From contig NZ_OY769915.1 of the NCBI RefSeq assembly GCF_963669205.1, forward strand, positions 1,214,001-1,278,000: a DNA stretch of 64,000 bases. The letters run 5' to 3'. The notes below the pieces were generated by a model that worked only from the letters and a program-made list of their open reading frames with translations, was not told where the DNA came from and did not search any database. This document shows positions 43,724 through 52,944 of this stretch, piece by piece; within the stretch, counting starts at the first letter, position 1, and each line of letters opens with the position of its first letter. This stretch comes from an uncultured Roseibium sp. (GTDB taxonomy: Bacteria; Pseudomonadota; Alphaproteobacteria; Rhizobiales; Stappiaceae). The position numbers were made by a program, and so were the translations under genes.

Positions 43724-43821
43724 GACTTGATCCTGCAATCCATTCCGATTGCCCTCCGCACGCGAAGCCCGTCGAGCGGCACCGTCACGGCATGCGTGCC
43801 ATGGTCGCGCCATGGCATGAC
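43724..43821. repeat. Family 3 unit 7, right part
   Basis: It begins GACTTGATCCTGCAATCCAT and continues through CCGATTGCCCTCC to GCCATGGTCGCGCCATGGCATGAC. It is the continuation of the unit interrupted by the family 2 element. Confidence 0.75.
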
Positions 43822-43937
43822 GCAGAGGAGGTTGGCTATCCCGACGACCTCTCCCTCGGGCGATCGTTTCAAGGTCACCAGGACAATATCAATCCATTCT
43901 GGAATGAACCCATTTCAAATAAATCTGATTTCACGCT

Positions 43938-43967
43938 CTGACAGCAACCTGTTTGTTACGCTATAGA
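43938..43967 (+). promoter_or_regulatory. Possible sigma-70 promoter for the ThDP enzyme gene
   Basis: CTGACA (43938-43943), an 18-bp spacer and TATAGA (43962-43967) lie about 40 bp upstream of the gene in an AT-rich stretch. They fit -35/-10 hexamers. Confidence 0.4.
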
Positions 43968-44004
43968 ATGACCGGTGGAATTCGAAAGCATCAGGATGGG
44001 TGAC

Positions 44005-45672
44005 ATGGACCGGAAAACCGGTGGGGAATTGTTGGTTGGCGCGCTGGAGCGGCATGGAACCGGACGGGTCTTTTGCGTGCCTGGCGAGAGCTATCTGGCC
44101 GTGCTCGACGCATTGTATGATGCGTCTATCCCTGTAACCGTCTGCCGCCAGGAAGGCGGCGCCGCGATGATGGCGGACGCTTATGGCAAACTGACCGGCA
44201 AACCCGGCATCTGCATGGTAACGCGCGGCCCGGGCGCGACCAACGCGTCGGCGGGCGTTCACATCGCCGCTCAGGATTCCACGCCGATGATCCTGTTCAT
44301 CGGTCAGATCGAGCGCGGCATGCGGGAGCGCGAGGCGTTCCAGGAAATCGACTATCGCCAGATGTTCGGCGGTATCGCGAAGTGGGTCGCCGAGATCGAT
44401 CAGGCCGACAGGGTGCCCGAAATGCTCTCGCGGGCGTTTCATGTGGCGACCTCGGGCCGGCCCGGCCCCGTTGTGCTCGCGCTTCCCGAAGACATGCTCG
44501 TCGAAACCGCAGCGGTCGCGCAGCCACCCGCGTGGGAGCAGGTGGAAACCTATCCGGGGCTGACGCAGATGGCGGACCTGCAGAAGCGCCTCTGGGCCGC
44601 CGAGCGCCCGATTGCCATTCTGGGCGGAAGCCGTTGGTCGGAAGACGCGGTTGCCGCCTTCACGCGCTTCTCGGAGAGGTTCGAGCTTCCGGTGGCATGT
44701 TCCTTCCGGCGCCAGATGCTGTTCGACAATCTCCACCCGAATTATGCGGGTGACGTCGGCATCGGGATCAATCCGAAACTGCTCGCGAGGATCAAGAACG
44801 CGGATCTCGTGCTGCTGGCGGGTGGCCGGCTTTCCGAAATGCCGAGCCAGTCCTACAGCCTTCTGGACATTCCATCCCCGGCACAGACGCTGGTGCATGT
44901 CCACGCCGATGCGGAGGAACTCGGGCGCGTCTACCGGGCCGATCTTTCAATCAACGCCAGTCCGACCGCCTTCTGCAAGGCAGCCGAAGGCTTGCAGCCG
45001 CCGAACGAGATCGGCTGGGTGGGAACGGCGGAAGACGCGCATCGGGACTATCTGGACTGGTCCGGTGCACGTCCCGAGATCCCCGGGAGTTTGCAGATGT
45101 CGGGTGTCATGGACTGGCTGGAGAAAAACCTGCCGGAAGATGCCGTCTGCACCAACGGGGCGGGAAACTACGCGACCTGGCTGCACCGCTTTCATCGCTT
45201 CCGCCGGTACGGCACACAGGCGGCGCCGACATCCGGCTCAATGGGCTACGGACTGCCGGCCGCGGTGGCCGCCAAGCTGATGTTTCCGGAGAGGGAAGTG
45301 GTGTGTTTTGCCGGCGACGGCTGTCTTCAGATGACGATGCAGGAATTCGGAACCGCCTGCCAGGACGGCGCCAACATCATCGTGCTGGCCATCGACAACG
45401 GCATGTACGGCACGATTAGGATGCACCAGGAAAAGACCTATCCCGGCCGCCCGTCGGCAACACGGCTGGTCAATCCGGACTTTGCCGCATTGGCTGAAAG
45501 TTACGGCGCGTTTGGTGCGCGCGTGGAAACGACGGAGGACTTCGGCCCCGCCTTTGTGGCGGCACGCGCATCCGGCAAACCGGCTATCCTGCATCTGATG
45601 CTCGATCCCGAGGCAATCACCCCGGCGGCGACGCTGAGCCAGCTGCGCAGGGCGGCCGAAGCAAATCGTTGA
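44005..45672 (+). CDS. Thiamine-diphosphate enzyme of the acetolactate synthase-like family
   Basis: 555 residues with three ThDP-enzyme domains. The catalytic Glu is in VCRQEGGAAMMADAYG; MVTRGPGATNA and the central domain PNYAGDVGIGINPKL follow. The C-terminal ThDP/Mg motif is CFAGDGCLQMTMQEFGTACQDG with the metal Asn region in AIDNGMYGTIRM. It is an IlvB-like decarboxylase/ligase, but no small ilvH subunit is present, so biosynthetic acetolactate synthase is unlikely; the 2-oxoacid substrate is unknown. ATG 44005 is preferred (AGGATGGG upstream); ATG 43996 and GTG 43975 are in frame. Confidence 0.87.
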   Translation: MDRKTGGELLVGALERHGTGRVFCVPGESYLAVLDALYDASIPVTVCRQEGGAAMMADAYGKLTGKPGICMVTRGPGATNASAGVHIAAQDSTPMILFIGQIERGMREREAFQEIDYRQMFGGIAKWVAEIDQADRVPEMLSRAFHVATSGRPGPVVLALPEDMLVETAAVAQPPAWEQVETYPGLTQMADLQKRLWAAERPIAILGGSRWSEDAVAAFTRFSERFELPVACSFRRQMLFDNLHPNYAGDVGIGINPKLLARIKNADLVLLAGGRLSEMPSQSYSLLDIPSPAQTLVHVHADAEELGRVYRADLSINASPTAFCKAAEGLQPPNEIGWVGTAEDAHRDYLDWSGARPEIPGSLQMSGVMDWLEKNLPEDAVCTNGAGNYATWLHRFHRFRRYGTQAAPTSGSMGYGLPAAVAAKLMFPEREVVCFAGDGCLQMTMQEFGTACQDGANIIVLAIDNGMYGTIRMHQEKTYPGRPSATRLVNPDFAALAESYGAFGARVETTEDFGPAFVAARASGKPAILHLMLDPEAITPAATLSQLRRAAEANR

Positions 45673-45684
45673 GTGAGTTTTCGC

Positions 45685-47229
45685 TCAGATCTCTGCGGCT
45701 TCCTCTTCCGGGGCATCGGTCTTGAGTTTGCTCTCGTCGATGCTGACCGCGACGATGAAGCCGACAATGGCAACGGCGAGGCCGAACCAGAAGGCCGCAT
45801 GGAGGCCGGTGGCGAAGGACTCGCGCACCGCGTTCACGACTGCATCTGCTTCATTGCCCGAAAAACGCCCCGTGATCGCCTTCACGGCAGGATCTTCGAG
45901 TGTCCCGGCGGCGAGCACGCGTACGTCTCCCACCGGCAGGGTAACGCTGGCCGCGGAGGTGACCGCTTCGACCTTCCGGACCGCAGCGATGAACATCATC
46001 GCCGTCGCGCAGGCAATGCCAATCGCTCCGAGCCCGAGATGGAACATGAAGGAAAGACCGCCGGCAAGCCCTGCGCCCTTGGCGCCGACCGCGTTGACCG
46101 CCGCCGTTCCCGCCGGTCCGAAGACCAGTCCGCCCCCGAGCCCGACAACGAGCATCACCGGAATGAGCGCCGTGTAGCCCCAGGACGTCTGCAGGAACAG
46201 CGTCAGGACGCAGCCGAGAATGAGACAGGCATTGCCGGCTGCCATCAGCTTTCGCGGTCCGATCGCGTTGTAGTAGTTGCCGACCAGAAGGTTCATCGTC
46301 GCCAGCACCACCGCCAGCGGCAGCATGCCCATCGAGCTCCAGAAGATCGACCAGCCGAGCACCTTCTGCATGTATTGCGGCAGGTAGAGCAGGCAAAGGA
46401 ACAGGACGACGGCCGGGAGGCCGTTGAGCGCGAGCGTTCGCACGAACTGGTGATTGCGCATCATCGACAGCGGGATCATGGGATCCTTGACGCGCTGCTC
46501 GACAAGGGGGAAGCCGACGAAAAACACGATGGAACCGCCCAGGAGCAACAGGGTGGGAACGGATAGCCAGCCATTGTCGGCGCCCGTATCCAGGGCGAAC
46601 AGCAGGCAGAATACCGCGACCGCCAGCACTGCCATGCCGGTCACGTCGACGGCCTCGTTGGCTGCATGGTCCTTTTCGCGGTCGATGTAACGGAAGATCA
46701 GCGCCGCTGCGATGACCGCGAAGATGGCGTTGAAGACGAAAAAGCCGCGCCAGTCCCCGAGCGCGGAGAGCGATCCGGCAATGAACGGCGCCAGTACGTT
46801 TCCGGCCGCGACCGTCCCCATCAGGATGCCCATGGCCTTGCCGCGTTCGTCTTCCTCGACCGAGGTGGCCGCCAGAGCCAGGATACAGGGCCAGATCAGG
46901 GCCGACCCGACGCCCTGGGCAGCCCGCGCGAAAATCAGCGTGTTGACATCCGGCGCGAGAATGCAGCCGAGGGAGGCGAGGAAGAAGATGCCGAGGCCGA
47001 TGAGAACATAGCGGCGGTGTCCGAGCAGGTCTCCAAGGCGCCCGCCCGCAACCAGCCCCATGGAAAGCGTGAGGGCATAGGCGTTCAGGATCCATTGCGT
47101 CGTCGTGATGTCGACCGAGTATTCCTGTTCGATCGGGGTCACCAGGAGCATGGCTCCGGTAAAGTCCGTACCGATCATGAAAGAGGGTATCGAGACCGCT
47201 CCCAGGATCCGCTTCGCCTTGCTGTCCAT
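45685..47229 (-). CDS. MFS drug efflux transporter, DHA2 (14-TM) family
   Basis: 514 residues with about 14 helices. MFS motif A is GGRLGDLLGHRRYVLIG near residue 62, motif C-like sequence follows (ALAATSVEEDERGKAMGILMG), and the DHA2 start TTTQWILNAYALTLS is clear. It exports drugs or metabolites by proton antiport. It converges on the ThDP gene (12-bp gap). GGGGGAT precedes ATG 47229. The C-terminal loop of about 50 residues (VEAVTSAASVTLPVGDVRVL) lies between the last two helices. Confidence 0.9.
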   Translation of the reverse strand: MDSKAKRILGAVSIPSFMIGTDFTGAMLLVTPIEQEYSVDITTTQWILNAYALTLSMGLVAGGRLGDLLGHRRYVLIGLGIFFLASLGCILAPDVNTLIFARAAQGVGSALIWPCILALAATSVEEDERGKAMGILMGTVAAGNVLAPFIAGSLSALGDWRGFFVFNAIFAVIAAALIFRYIDREKDHAANEAVDVTGMAVLAVAVFCLLFALDTGADNGWLSVPTLLLLGGSIVFFVGFPLVEQRVKDPMIPLSMMRNHQFVRTLALNGLPAVVLFLCLLYLPQYMQKVLGWSIFWSSMGMLPLAVVLATMNLLVGNYYNAIGPRKLMAAGNACLILGCVLTLFLQTSWGYTALIPVMLVVGLGGGLVFGPAGTAAVNAVGAKGAGLAGGLSFMFHLGLGAIGIACATAMMFIAAVRKVEAVTSAASVTLPVGDVRVLAAGTLEDPAVKAITGRFSGNEADAVVNAVRESFATGLHAAFWFGLAVAIVGFIVAVSIDESKLKTDAPEEEAAEI

Positions 47230-47302
47230 ATAGATCCCCCTTCCAGCAGCGCCGCTCGCTCCCAGACTAAGCCAGAACTCGATCGAAAATCGAGAGACAG
47301 TT

Positions 47303-50032
47303 TCAATCGTCGGCCGGAACGTCTCCGACGGTCAGCGTCACGAGCGCGATGCCCGGGTCGTCTGGTGAGGTCCCGATGGTGAAACCGAGTGCCTGACACA
47401 TGGAGATCATCGAGGTGTTTTCCTTCAGCACCTCACCCTTGATGGTCTGGATCCCGTCCACCCTTGCGTAGCGGATAATGAGCTTCATGAGCGACCACCC
47501 GAGGCCGACGCCCTTGAGGTCGGAGCGGACCATCACCGCATACTCCCCGGTCTGGTGATCCGGATCGGCGTGAAGACGCACGACGCCAAGCAGATCTCCG
47601 GATGCCGGATCGATGGCGGCGAACGCAATTGCGCGCGCATAGTCGAGTTGGGTGAGCCGCGACAGAAACCGATGGCTGAAATCTCTTACCGGCGCGAAGA
47701 AACGAAGCCGCAGATCTTCCGGTGTGATGGTTTCGAAGAACGCTCTGAAAAGCTCCTCGTCCTCCGGCCTGACCGGTCTCACGAAGATACTGCGATCATC
47801 CTTGAGCGTGAGCGTCTGCTCCCATTCCTGGGGATAGGGTGCGATTGCAAGCCGGGACGCGCCGGTTCGCCCGGGACGCTTTTCGGGGTGGCAGAGCGTC
47901 ATGCGCGCATCGAGACCAATGAGTCCTGACGGCAACGCGACGATCGGATTGATGTCGAGCTCCTGGATCTCCGGAATGTCTATGGTGATCTGCGACAGCT
48001 TGACCAGGGCCTCGGCCAGCGCCTCCTTGTCTAGGGCAGGCCGGGAGGGGCCGCCCGAAAGGAGTTTTGAAATCCGGGTGCGATCGATTTGTGCCTGCGC
48101 CAGTTTGAGGTCGAGCGGAGGCAGCTCGAGCGCAATGTCCCGGCTTTCCTCGATGGAGGTCCCGCCATGGCCGAACACGAGCACCGGACCGAATTCCCGT
48201 GTTTCGGCAAGGCCGAGGTAAAGTTCCATTCCGTGGCGATCCTCTAACATCGGATGAACCGAGATCCCCGCGATCGCCGCGCCCGGGTAATCCCTTCTCG
48301 TGTTTTCGATCAGCTCCTGCGCGGCTGCGCGCACCGCGTCCGGGTGATCAAGTCCGAGGCGGACGCCGTCGATCCGGGACTTGAACGGCAGATCTGGCGA
48401 GATGAGTTTTGCGACGCAATGCCGGGACGTCTTGAAGAAACCGGCCGACAACTCCGCCGCTTCTTCGGCCGATGCGGCCATGCGGGTTTCCATGATTGGC
48501 AGATCGTAGGCCTTCAGGATGTCGCAGACCTCTTCCGGATCGAGCCAGCTCCGGTCCTGACCGAGTGCCGCTTCGACGATGGTCCGGGCGCGAGTCGCAT
48601 CGGGGGAGAAACTTGCCGCCAGGCTCGGAGGCACTGCCATCAGGAATTCGCGTGCCTGGGCATCATGCGCCAGATGCATGAGGCTGCGTGCCGCCTCGGC
48701 CGGACTGGCATAGTTGGGTATCTTCGCGGCCGTCAGTTCCGCCCGGATCGTGCCGTCGCTCCCGATAAGGCCGGTGACAAGCGCCTTTTTTCTACCGGTC
48801 CTTTTCTTGTCCGCCGCGGAGGCGTTCATGACCGCTTCGGCAATCGATTTCAGGGGGGTGAACGCGCTGGCCGCCTGGAGCACGATCGCGCCGTCGACGG
48901 ACGGATCCTTGAGCACCGTGGTGATGGCCGACGAGATGTCGTCCGGCGTGACGGTCTCCGTGAGAATGACCGAGCCGCCCGCAGCGGCCGTGACGTCAGT
49001 GTCCGAAGCGGCGCGGCAGACCGGTTCGAGTTGTTTTCTGGTGTCGGCGCTGAGTGTCGCGAACTGACCGCCGAGATCCTGCAGCCGGTCGACAGCCAGA
49101 CTGGCAAGGCTGCGCCCGTTCGCGATCACGGCGATCTCGTTGCACTTCGGCACGCGAATATGGGACAGCGTTTCGAGCGCTTCGAACATCTCGTCGAGAT
49201 CGTAGACGCGCAGCAGGCCGGTGCGCCGGAACACGGTTTCATAAACGAGATCGGTGGTTGCCAGCCGCCCGGCATGCGTGCGGCCCGATCCCCCGGCATC
49301 CAGGCTCTTGCCTGACCGGATGACGATCACGGGTTTGCTGCGCGCAGCCGCACGGGCTGCAGAGATGAATTTCCGGGGAAAGGCGATCCCTTCCAGGTGC
49401 AGCACGATGGAGCGTGTGCGGTAGTCCTGGGCGAAATAGTCGATCAGGTCGCCGAGGTCGACATCAATGCGCGCACCCAGCGACACCACAGCTGAAAACC
49501 CCGTATTGTGGGTTTTTGCCCAGGAAAGCGTTGCATTCAGCACGGCGCTGGATCGGGAGAAAAACGCGATGTCGCCCCGCGCCGGGGTTTCAGCGCTGAG
49601 CAGTGCGTTCAGATTGGAGGAAGGGACGGCGATGCCGAGGGTTCCCGGGCCAATCAGGCGCAGGTTGAACTTGCGCGCCGCTTCCCTGCACGCCTGCATC
49701 AGGTCTTCCGGCCACGATTCGTAACCCGGTGAGGGGATCAGAACGGCACGTGTTCCTCCCGACCCGAGCCTTTCGATTGTTTCCGGAAGCGCCCCGGACG
49801 GGCCGAGCCAGATCGCCAGGTCCGGCATGTTCTGCAAGTCGTCAAGCGAGGCGACCCTTTGCCCGTTGATGGAGAGGTCCGTCTCAATCCCGACAAGATG
49901 GACGGCATGAGCAGGTTCGAAGGATTGCAGGCAATCCAGAAGCTTTGCCGTGATCGCGCCGGGATGCCGGCACGGGCCGATCACGGCGATGGAGGCAGGC
50001 GAGAAGAAACCTTCAAGGTTGCGAATGGTCAC
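47303..50032 (-). CDS. NDP-forming acyl-CoA synthetase fused to GNAT (protein lysine acetyltransferase-like)
   Basis: 909 residues. A CoA-binding domain (FFSPASIAVIGPCRHPGAI) is followed by succinyl-CoA-ligase-like domains (IAFFSRSSAVLNATLSWA, AVVSLGARIDVDLGDLIDYF), an ATP-grasp domain (VAKLISPDLPFKSRIDGVRLGL, VFGHGGTSIE) and a C-terminal GNAT (YAVMVRSDLKGVGLGWSLMKLIIRYA at about 830-855). This is the Pat/YfiQ architecture that acetylates lysines of metabolic enzymes. The conserved active-site His of true ADP-forming synthetases is not evident to me. Start is GTG 50032. A family 1 repeat end lies 25 bp upstream. Confidence 0.9.
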   Translation of the reverse strand: MTIRNLEGFFSPASIAVIGPCRHPGAITAKLLDCLQSFEPAHAVHLVGIETDLSINGQRVASLDDLQNMPDLAIWLGPSGALPETIERLGSGGTRAVLIPSPGYESWPEDLMQACREAARKFNLRLIGPGTLGIAVPSSNLNALLSAETPARGDIAFFSRSSAVLNATLSWAKTHNTGFSAVVSLGARIDVDLGDLIDYFAQDYRTRSIVLHLEGIAFPRKFISAARAAARSKPVIVIRSGKSLDAGGSGRTHAGRLATTDLVYETVFRRTGLLRVYDLDEMFEALETLSHIRVPKCNEIAVIANGRSLASLAVDRLQDLGGQFATLSADTRKQLEPVCRAASDTDVTAAAGGSVILTETVTPDDISSAITTVLKDPSVDGAIVLQAASAFTPLKSIAEAVMNASAADKKRTGRKKALVTGLIGSDGTIRAELTAAKIPNYASPAEAARSLMHLAHDAQAREFLMAVPPSLAASFSPDATRARTIVEAALGQDRSWLDPEEVCDILKAYDLPIMETRMAASAEEAAELSAGFFKTSRHCVAKLISPDLPFKSRIDGVRLGLDHPDAVRAAAQELIENTRRDYPGAAIAGISVHPMLEDRHGMELYLGLAETREFGPVLVFGHGGTSIEESRDIALELPPLDLKLAQAQIDRTRISKLLSGGPSRPALDKEALAEALVKLSQITIDIPEIQELDINPIVALPSGLIGLDARMTLCHPEKRPGRTGASRLAIAPYPQEWEQTLTLKDDRSIFVRPVRPEDEELFRAFFETITPEDLRLRFFAPVRDFSHRFLSRLTQLDYARAIAFAAIDPASGDLLGVVRLHADPDHQTGEYAVMVRSDLKGVGLGWSLMKLIIRYARVDGIQTIKGEVLKENTSMISMCQALGFTIGTSPDDPGIALVTLTVGDVPADD

Positions 50033-50056
50033 GGAAAAAGGGCCTTTTCACAAAAC

Positions 50057-50083
50057 GGCTTCATTTATGGGTCCGTACCCTAG
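50057..50083. repeat. Solitary terminus of a family 1 element
   Basis: CTTCATTTATGGGTCCGTACCCTAG is one family 1 end (inward CTAGGGTACGGACCCATAAA) without a visible partner. It lies in the 5' leader of the acyl-CoA synthetase/GNAT gene, presumably a relic of deletion or an end used by a promoter. Confidence 0.65.
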
Positions 50084-50107
50084 CGAAGTTTTGCGACAAA
50101 AAAAGTG

Positions 50108-50140
50108 TCCCGCGGACCGGTTCTCATCCGGTCCGCGGGA
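50108..50140 (-). terminator. Rho-independent terminator after the universal stress gene
   Basis: A 13-bp stem TCCCGCGGACCGG/CCGGTCCGCGGGA (50108-50120 with 50128-50140) has a 7-nt loop and is followed on the minus strand by CACTTTTTTTG. Confidence 0.92.
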
Positions 50141-50160
50141 GGACGCCGTGACAGAAAGGC

Positions 50161-50994
50161 TCAGTGCGCCATGAGCACCGGAACCGTCATCGCCTCAAGG
50201 ATTTCGCGCGTCGCACCGCCGAACAGGAATTCGCGCATGCGGCTGTGCCCGTATCCGCCCATGACGACAAGGTCGTGGCCGTTGTCTGACACCTGGTTGA
50301 GCACGGCATCGGCAACACCCGTCTGCGGGTTGGTGACAACGTCCACCGTGACGTTCATGTTGTGCCGCGCAAGGTAATTGGCAACCTCCGCGCCGGGTTG
50401 GCCGTGGTCCGATTGCGCCCGTTTTTCAATCACCAGAACAGTGATGTTGTCGGCTTTCTCCAGAACGGGAAGCGCGGAGTGAATGGCCCGCGTGGCCGTT
50501 GAGCTGCCGTCCCAGCCGACAAGCACGTTCTTGGGCTGGAATGCGTTGCTGCCGATATAGGGAACAAGCAGGACCGGCACGCCGCTTTCGAAAAGAACCG
50601 TTTCAATGAGAAGTTCCCGCATCGGTTCGGGCCGGTCCGGATTGGTCTGGCCGATGACAACGAGATCGGTGGGCCGGCAGTTGACCAGTACGCTGTCCAG
50701 GGGGCCGCCGGTCAGGATTTCCGCAATGCGGCCTTCGTTGTTGACGGCGGCGAGGCGTGCAAGCTCGTCGAAATCCTTCTTGGCTTCGTTGGCAGCGGCA
50801 ATCGCCTGTTCGTGGGCGGCCTGCATGTAGTCCACGGGCATCGGAGCTGCGGCGAAAGCCGGTACGACGGGCTCAAATGCGAGGGCAAGTCCGGTTACGT
50901 GCGCATCATGTGTGCGGCCGAATTCCAATGCGTATTTCGCTGCAGGCTGATCGCCTGAAAGGTCGAGAATGGTCAATATGTCTTTGATGGGCAT
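50161..50994 (-). CDS. Tandem universal stress protein (UspA family)
   Basis: 277 residues made of two Usp domains. The second keeps the ATP-binding pattern VVMGGYGHSRMREFLFGGATREIL (G-2x-G-9x-G-[S/T]). The first has a degenerate one (VIGQTNPDRPEPMRELLIET), so only one site probably binds nucleotide. GGAGGG precedes ATG 50994. It has its own terminator, so it is monocistronic. Usp proteins respond to starvation, redox or membrane stress. Confidence 0.92.
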   Translation of the reverse strand: MPIKDILTILDLSGDQPAAKYALEFGRTHDAHVTGLALAFEPVVPAFAAAPMPVDYMQAAHEQAIAAANEAKKDFDELARLAAVNNEGRIAEILTGGPLDSVLVNCRPTDLVVIGQTNPDRPEPMRELLIETVLFESGVPVLLVPYIGSNAFQPKNVLVGWDGSSTATRAIHSALPVLEKADNITVLVIEKRAQSDHGQPGAEVANYLARHNMNVTVDVVTNPQTGVADAVLNQVSDNGHDLVVMGGYGHSRMREFLFGGATREILEAMTVPVLMAH

Positions 50995-51156
50995 TTGTCC
51001 CTCCTTGGGCCGCAGTTTCAGCGCCAGGTCACTGAAAACAGTCTAGTGGGACCACTTGAACCGCGTCCTTGACGCGTATCAATCATTTTCTTTCGCAAAG
51101 GCTGGCTTGCGAGCGGCCGGCTGGCGCGTGCGGGAAAAATACGCGATAAGGTGAGC

Positions 51157-52944
51157 ATGACGAAACGCTGGCTCTTCCTGGCATTGCCGCCTCTTGTGTT
51201 TCTGGCTGCAGCCTTTGTGCTCGTCCAGCTCTTCATGGATCTGGACGAAGACGGCGTCGACCGCAAGGCCGCCGAACGGCTGACGCTTTATCGCCAGACC
51301 ATTCTCGGCGAATACCAGAAATACCGCTATCTGCCCTACATGATCGCCCGCGACCCGAGGGCGACCTCCGCCCTGGCCACCGGCAAACCCGATGAAACGG
51401 CGAACCGGTTTCTTCAGGAAATGGCGGACAATTCGGGAGCCGATCTTCTGTACGTGATGAACCGCGACGGGACGACACTGGCAGCGAGCAACTGGCTCGA
51501 CGAGCTTTCCCTCGTCGGCCGAAACTATGCCTTCCGGCCCTATTTCAAGTCTGCGATCGATGGCGAGGAGGGTCAGTTCTTCGCGATCGGCGCGACGCTT
51601 GGGGAGCCGGGCCTGTTCCTGTCGCGTCCGACACCGGTGTCCGGAATGCCGACGGGGGTTGCTGTCGTGAAGGTCGACATGCGTCCGCTCGAGGCGGCCT
51701 GGGCCGAGGGCGGCGAGACGGTTTTCGCCTCTGACGAAAACGGCGTGATCTTTCTGTCCAGCCGTGCGGAATGGCGCTACAGAACGCTTGCAGAGCTGCC
51801 TTCGGCTGTTCGGGAAACGATCGACACGACCCGTCAATATGCCACTCAGGACCTGGATCCTGTCAGCGATCAGCCCGTCAGCAAGAGCAAATTGCTCACC
51901 ATCGACGGCAACGTCTTCCGGCACAACGCGGCGGATGTGGGCCTGCTCGGATGGACGCTTCACTTCCTGGTTCCTCTGGAAGAGACCCGCAAGAGCGTCT
52001 TGCCGATCTGGACCGCCGCCATCGCGCTGTGTCTGGTCTATGCGATCATCCTGCTGGTGCTGCGCGGACGGCGTTTGCGCAAGACCTCCGTACAGTTGCG
52101 GCAGGAATCCGCGGACCTGAAGGAACTTAATTCGCGCCTCGTCGGCGAGATCCAGGAACGCAGGCGTATCGAGCGCGAACTGCTGGAAGCGCAGCGCGGT
52201 CTGGCCCGGTCCAACCGGCTTGCGGCCGTTGGTGAAATGTCTGCGGCCGTCGTCCACGAGCTGAGCCAGCCGCTTGCCGCTCTCAGGATGTTCGTTGCCG
52301 GAACGCGCAAGTTCCTGGACAAGGGTGACACCACGACAGCCGTCGAGAATCTTGAAGAAATCGACTCTATTCAGCTCCGCATGGCCAGCCTGACCCAGGA
52401 GCTGAAGCGGTTTGCGCGTCCTGGCGAAAGCCGCATCGAGAAGATTGACCTAAGGGAAAGCGTCAAAGCGGCGGAAAAGATCGCCCGTCCGAGGTTCGAG
52501 GAAACCGGGGTTGTCCTGAAACTGGACCTGCCCGAAGCGGATCTCGATGTCGAGACGGCACCGCTCAGGGTCGAACAAATCCTGGTCAATCTGTTGCGCA
52601 ACGGCGCCGATGCGGCGGCGGGCGAGGACGATGGATATGTCAGGCTGGAGGCTGCAGCTGCCGGCAACGAGATCGTCCTCAGGATTTCCGACAACGGGCC
52701 GGGCATTCCAGACGATCTTCTGGAGCGTATTTTTGACCCGTTCTTTTCCACCAAGACCAGTTCGGGCGGCATGGGGCTAGGGCTCGCGATCTCCATGCGC
52801 CTTGCAGATGACCTGGGCGGCAGCTTGTCCGTCAGGGCGAATACGCCTAAGGGAGCGGTGTTCGAGCTGAAACTTCCCGCTGTGGAAAGCGACATGGCCC
52901 GGACCGATCCGCCACTCGATCTGGAAAACGAAGCCGCAGAATGA
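51157..52944 (+). CDS. dctB: DctB-type sensor histidine kinase
   Basis: 595 residues. A membrane helix at about 6-26 is followed by a periplasmic tandem-PAS (dCACHE) sensor of DctB type (LVGRNYAFRPYFKSAIDGEEGQFFAIGATLGEPGLFLSRP), a second helix near 288-308, a coiled coil, then HisKA with phospho-His H367 in VVHELSQPLAALRMF and HATPase (NLLRNGADAA, DNGPGIP, GGMGLGLAIS). ATG 51157 after AAGGTG is preferred to GTG 51151. It overlaps dctD by 4 bp. It likely senses the organic acid carried by the TRAP system downstream. Confidence 0.9.
   Translation: MTKRWLFLALPPLVFLAAAFVLVQLFMDLDEDGVDRKAAERLTLYRQTILGEYQKYRYLPYMIARDPRATSALATGKPDETANRFLQEMADNSGADLLYVMNRDGTTLAASNWLDELSLVGRNYAFRPYFKSAIDGEEGQFFAIGATLGEPGLFLSRPTPVSGMPTGVAVVKVDMRPLEAAWAEGGETVFASDENGVIFLSSRAEWRYRTLAELPSAVRETIDTTRQYATQDLDPVSDQPVSKSKLLTIDGNVFRHNAADVGLLGWTLHFLVPLEETRKSVLPIWTAAIALCLVYAIILLVLRGRRLRKTSVQLRQESADLKELNSRLVGEIQERRRIERELLEAQRGLARSNRLAAVGEMSAAVVHELSQPLAALRMFVAGTRKFLDKGDTTTAVENLEEIDSIQLRMASLTQELKRFARPGESRIEKIDLRESVKAAEKIARPRFEETGVVLKLDLPEADLDVETAPLRVEQILVNLLRNGADAAAGEDDGYVRLEAAAAGNEIVLRISDNGPGIPDDLLERIFDPFFSTKTSSGGMGLGLAISMRLADDLGGSLSVRANTPKGAVFELKLPAVESDMARTDPPLDLENEAAE

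Noticed and set aside
42302..43821. CRISPR array
   Set aside because: Units are about 108 bp with palindromes, spacers are partly shared between units, there are no short regular repeats, and no cas genes are present.
44005..45672. Biosynthetic acetolactate synthase (ilvB)
   Set aside because: There is no ilvH small subunit or ilvC neighbour, and the 555-residue stand-alone gene fits catabolic ThDP enzymes equally well, so only a family call is made.
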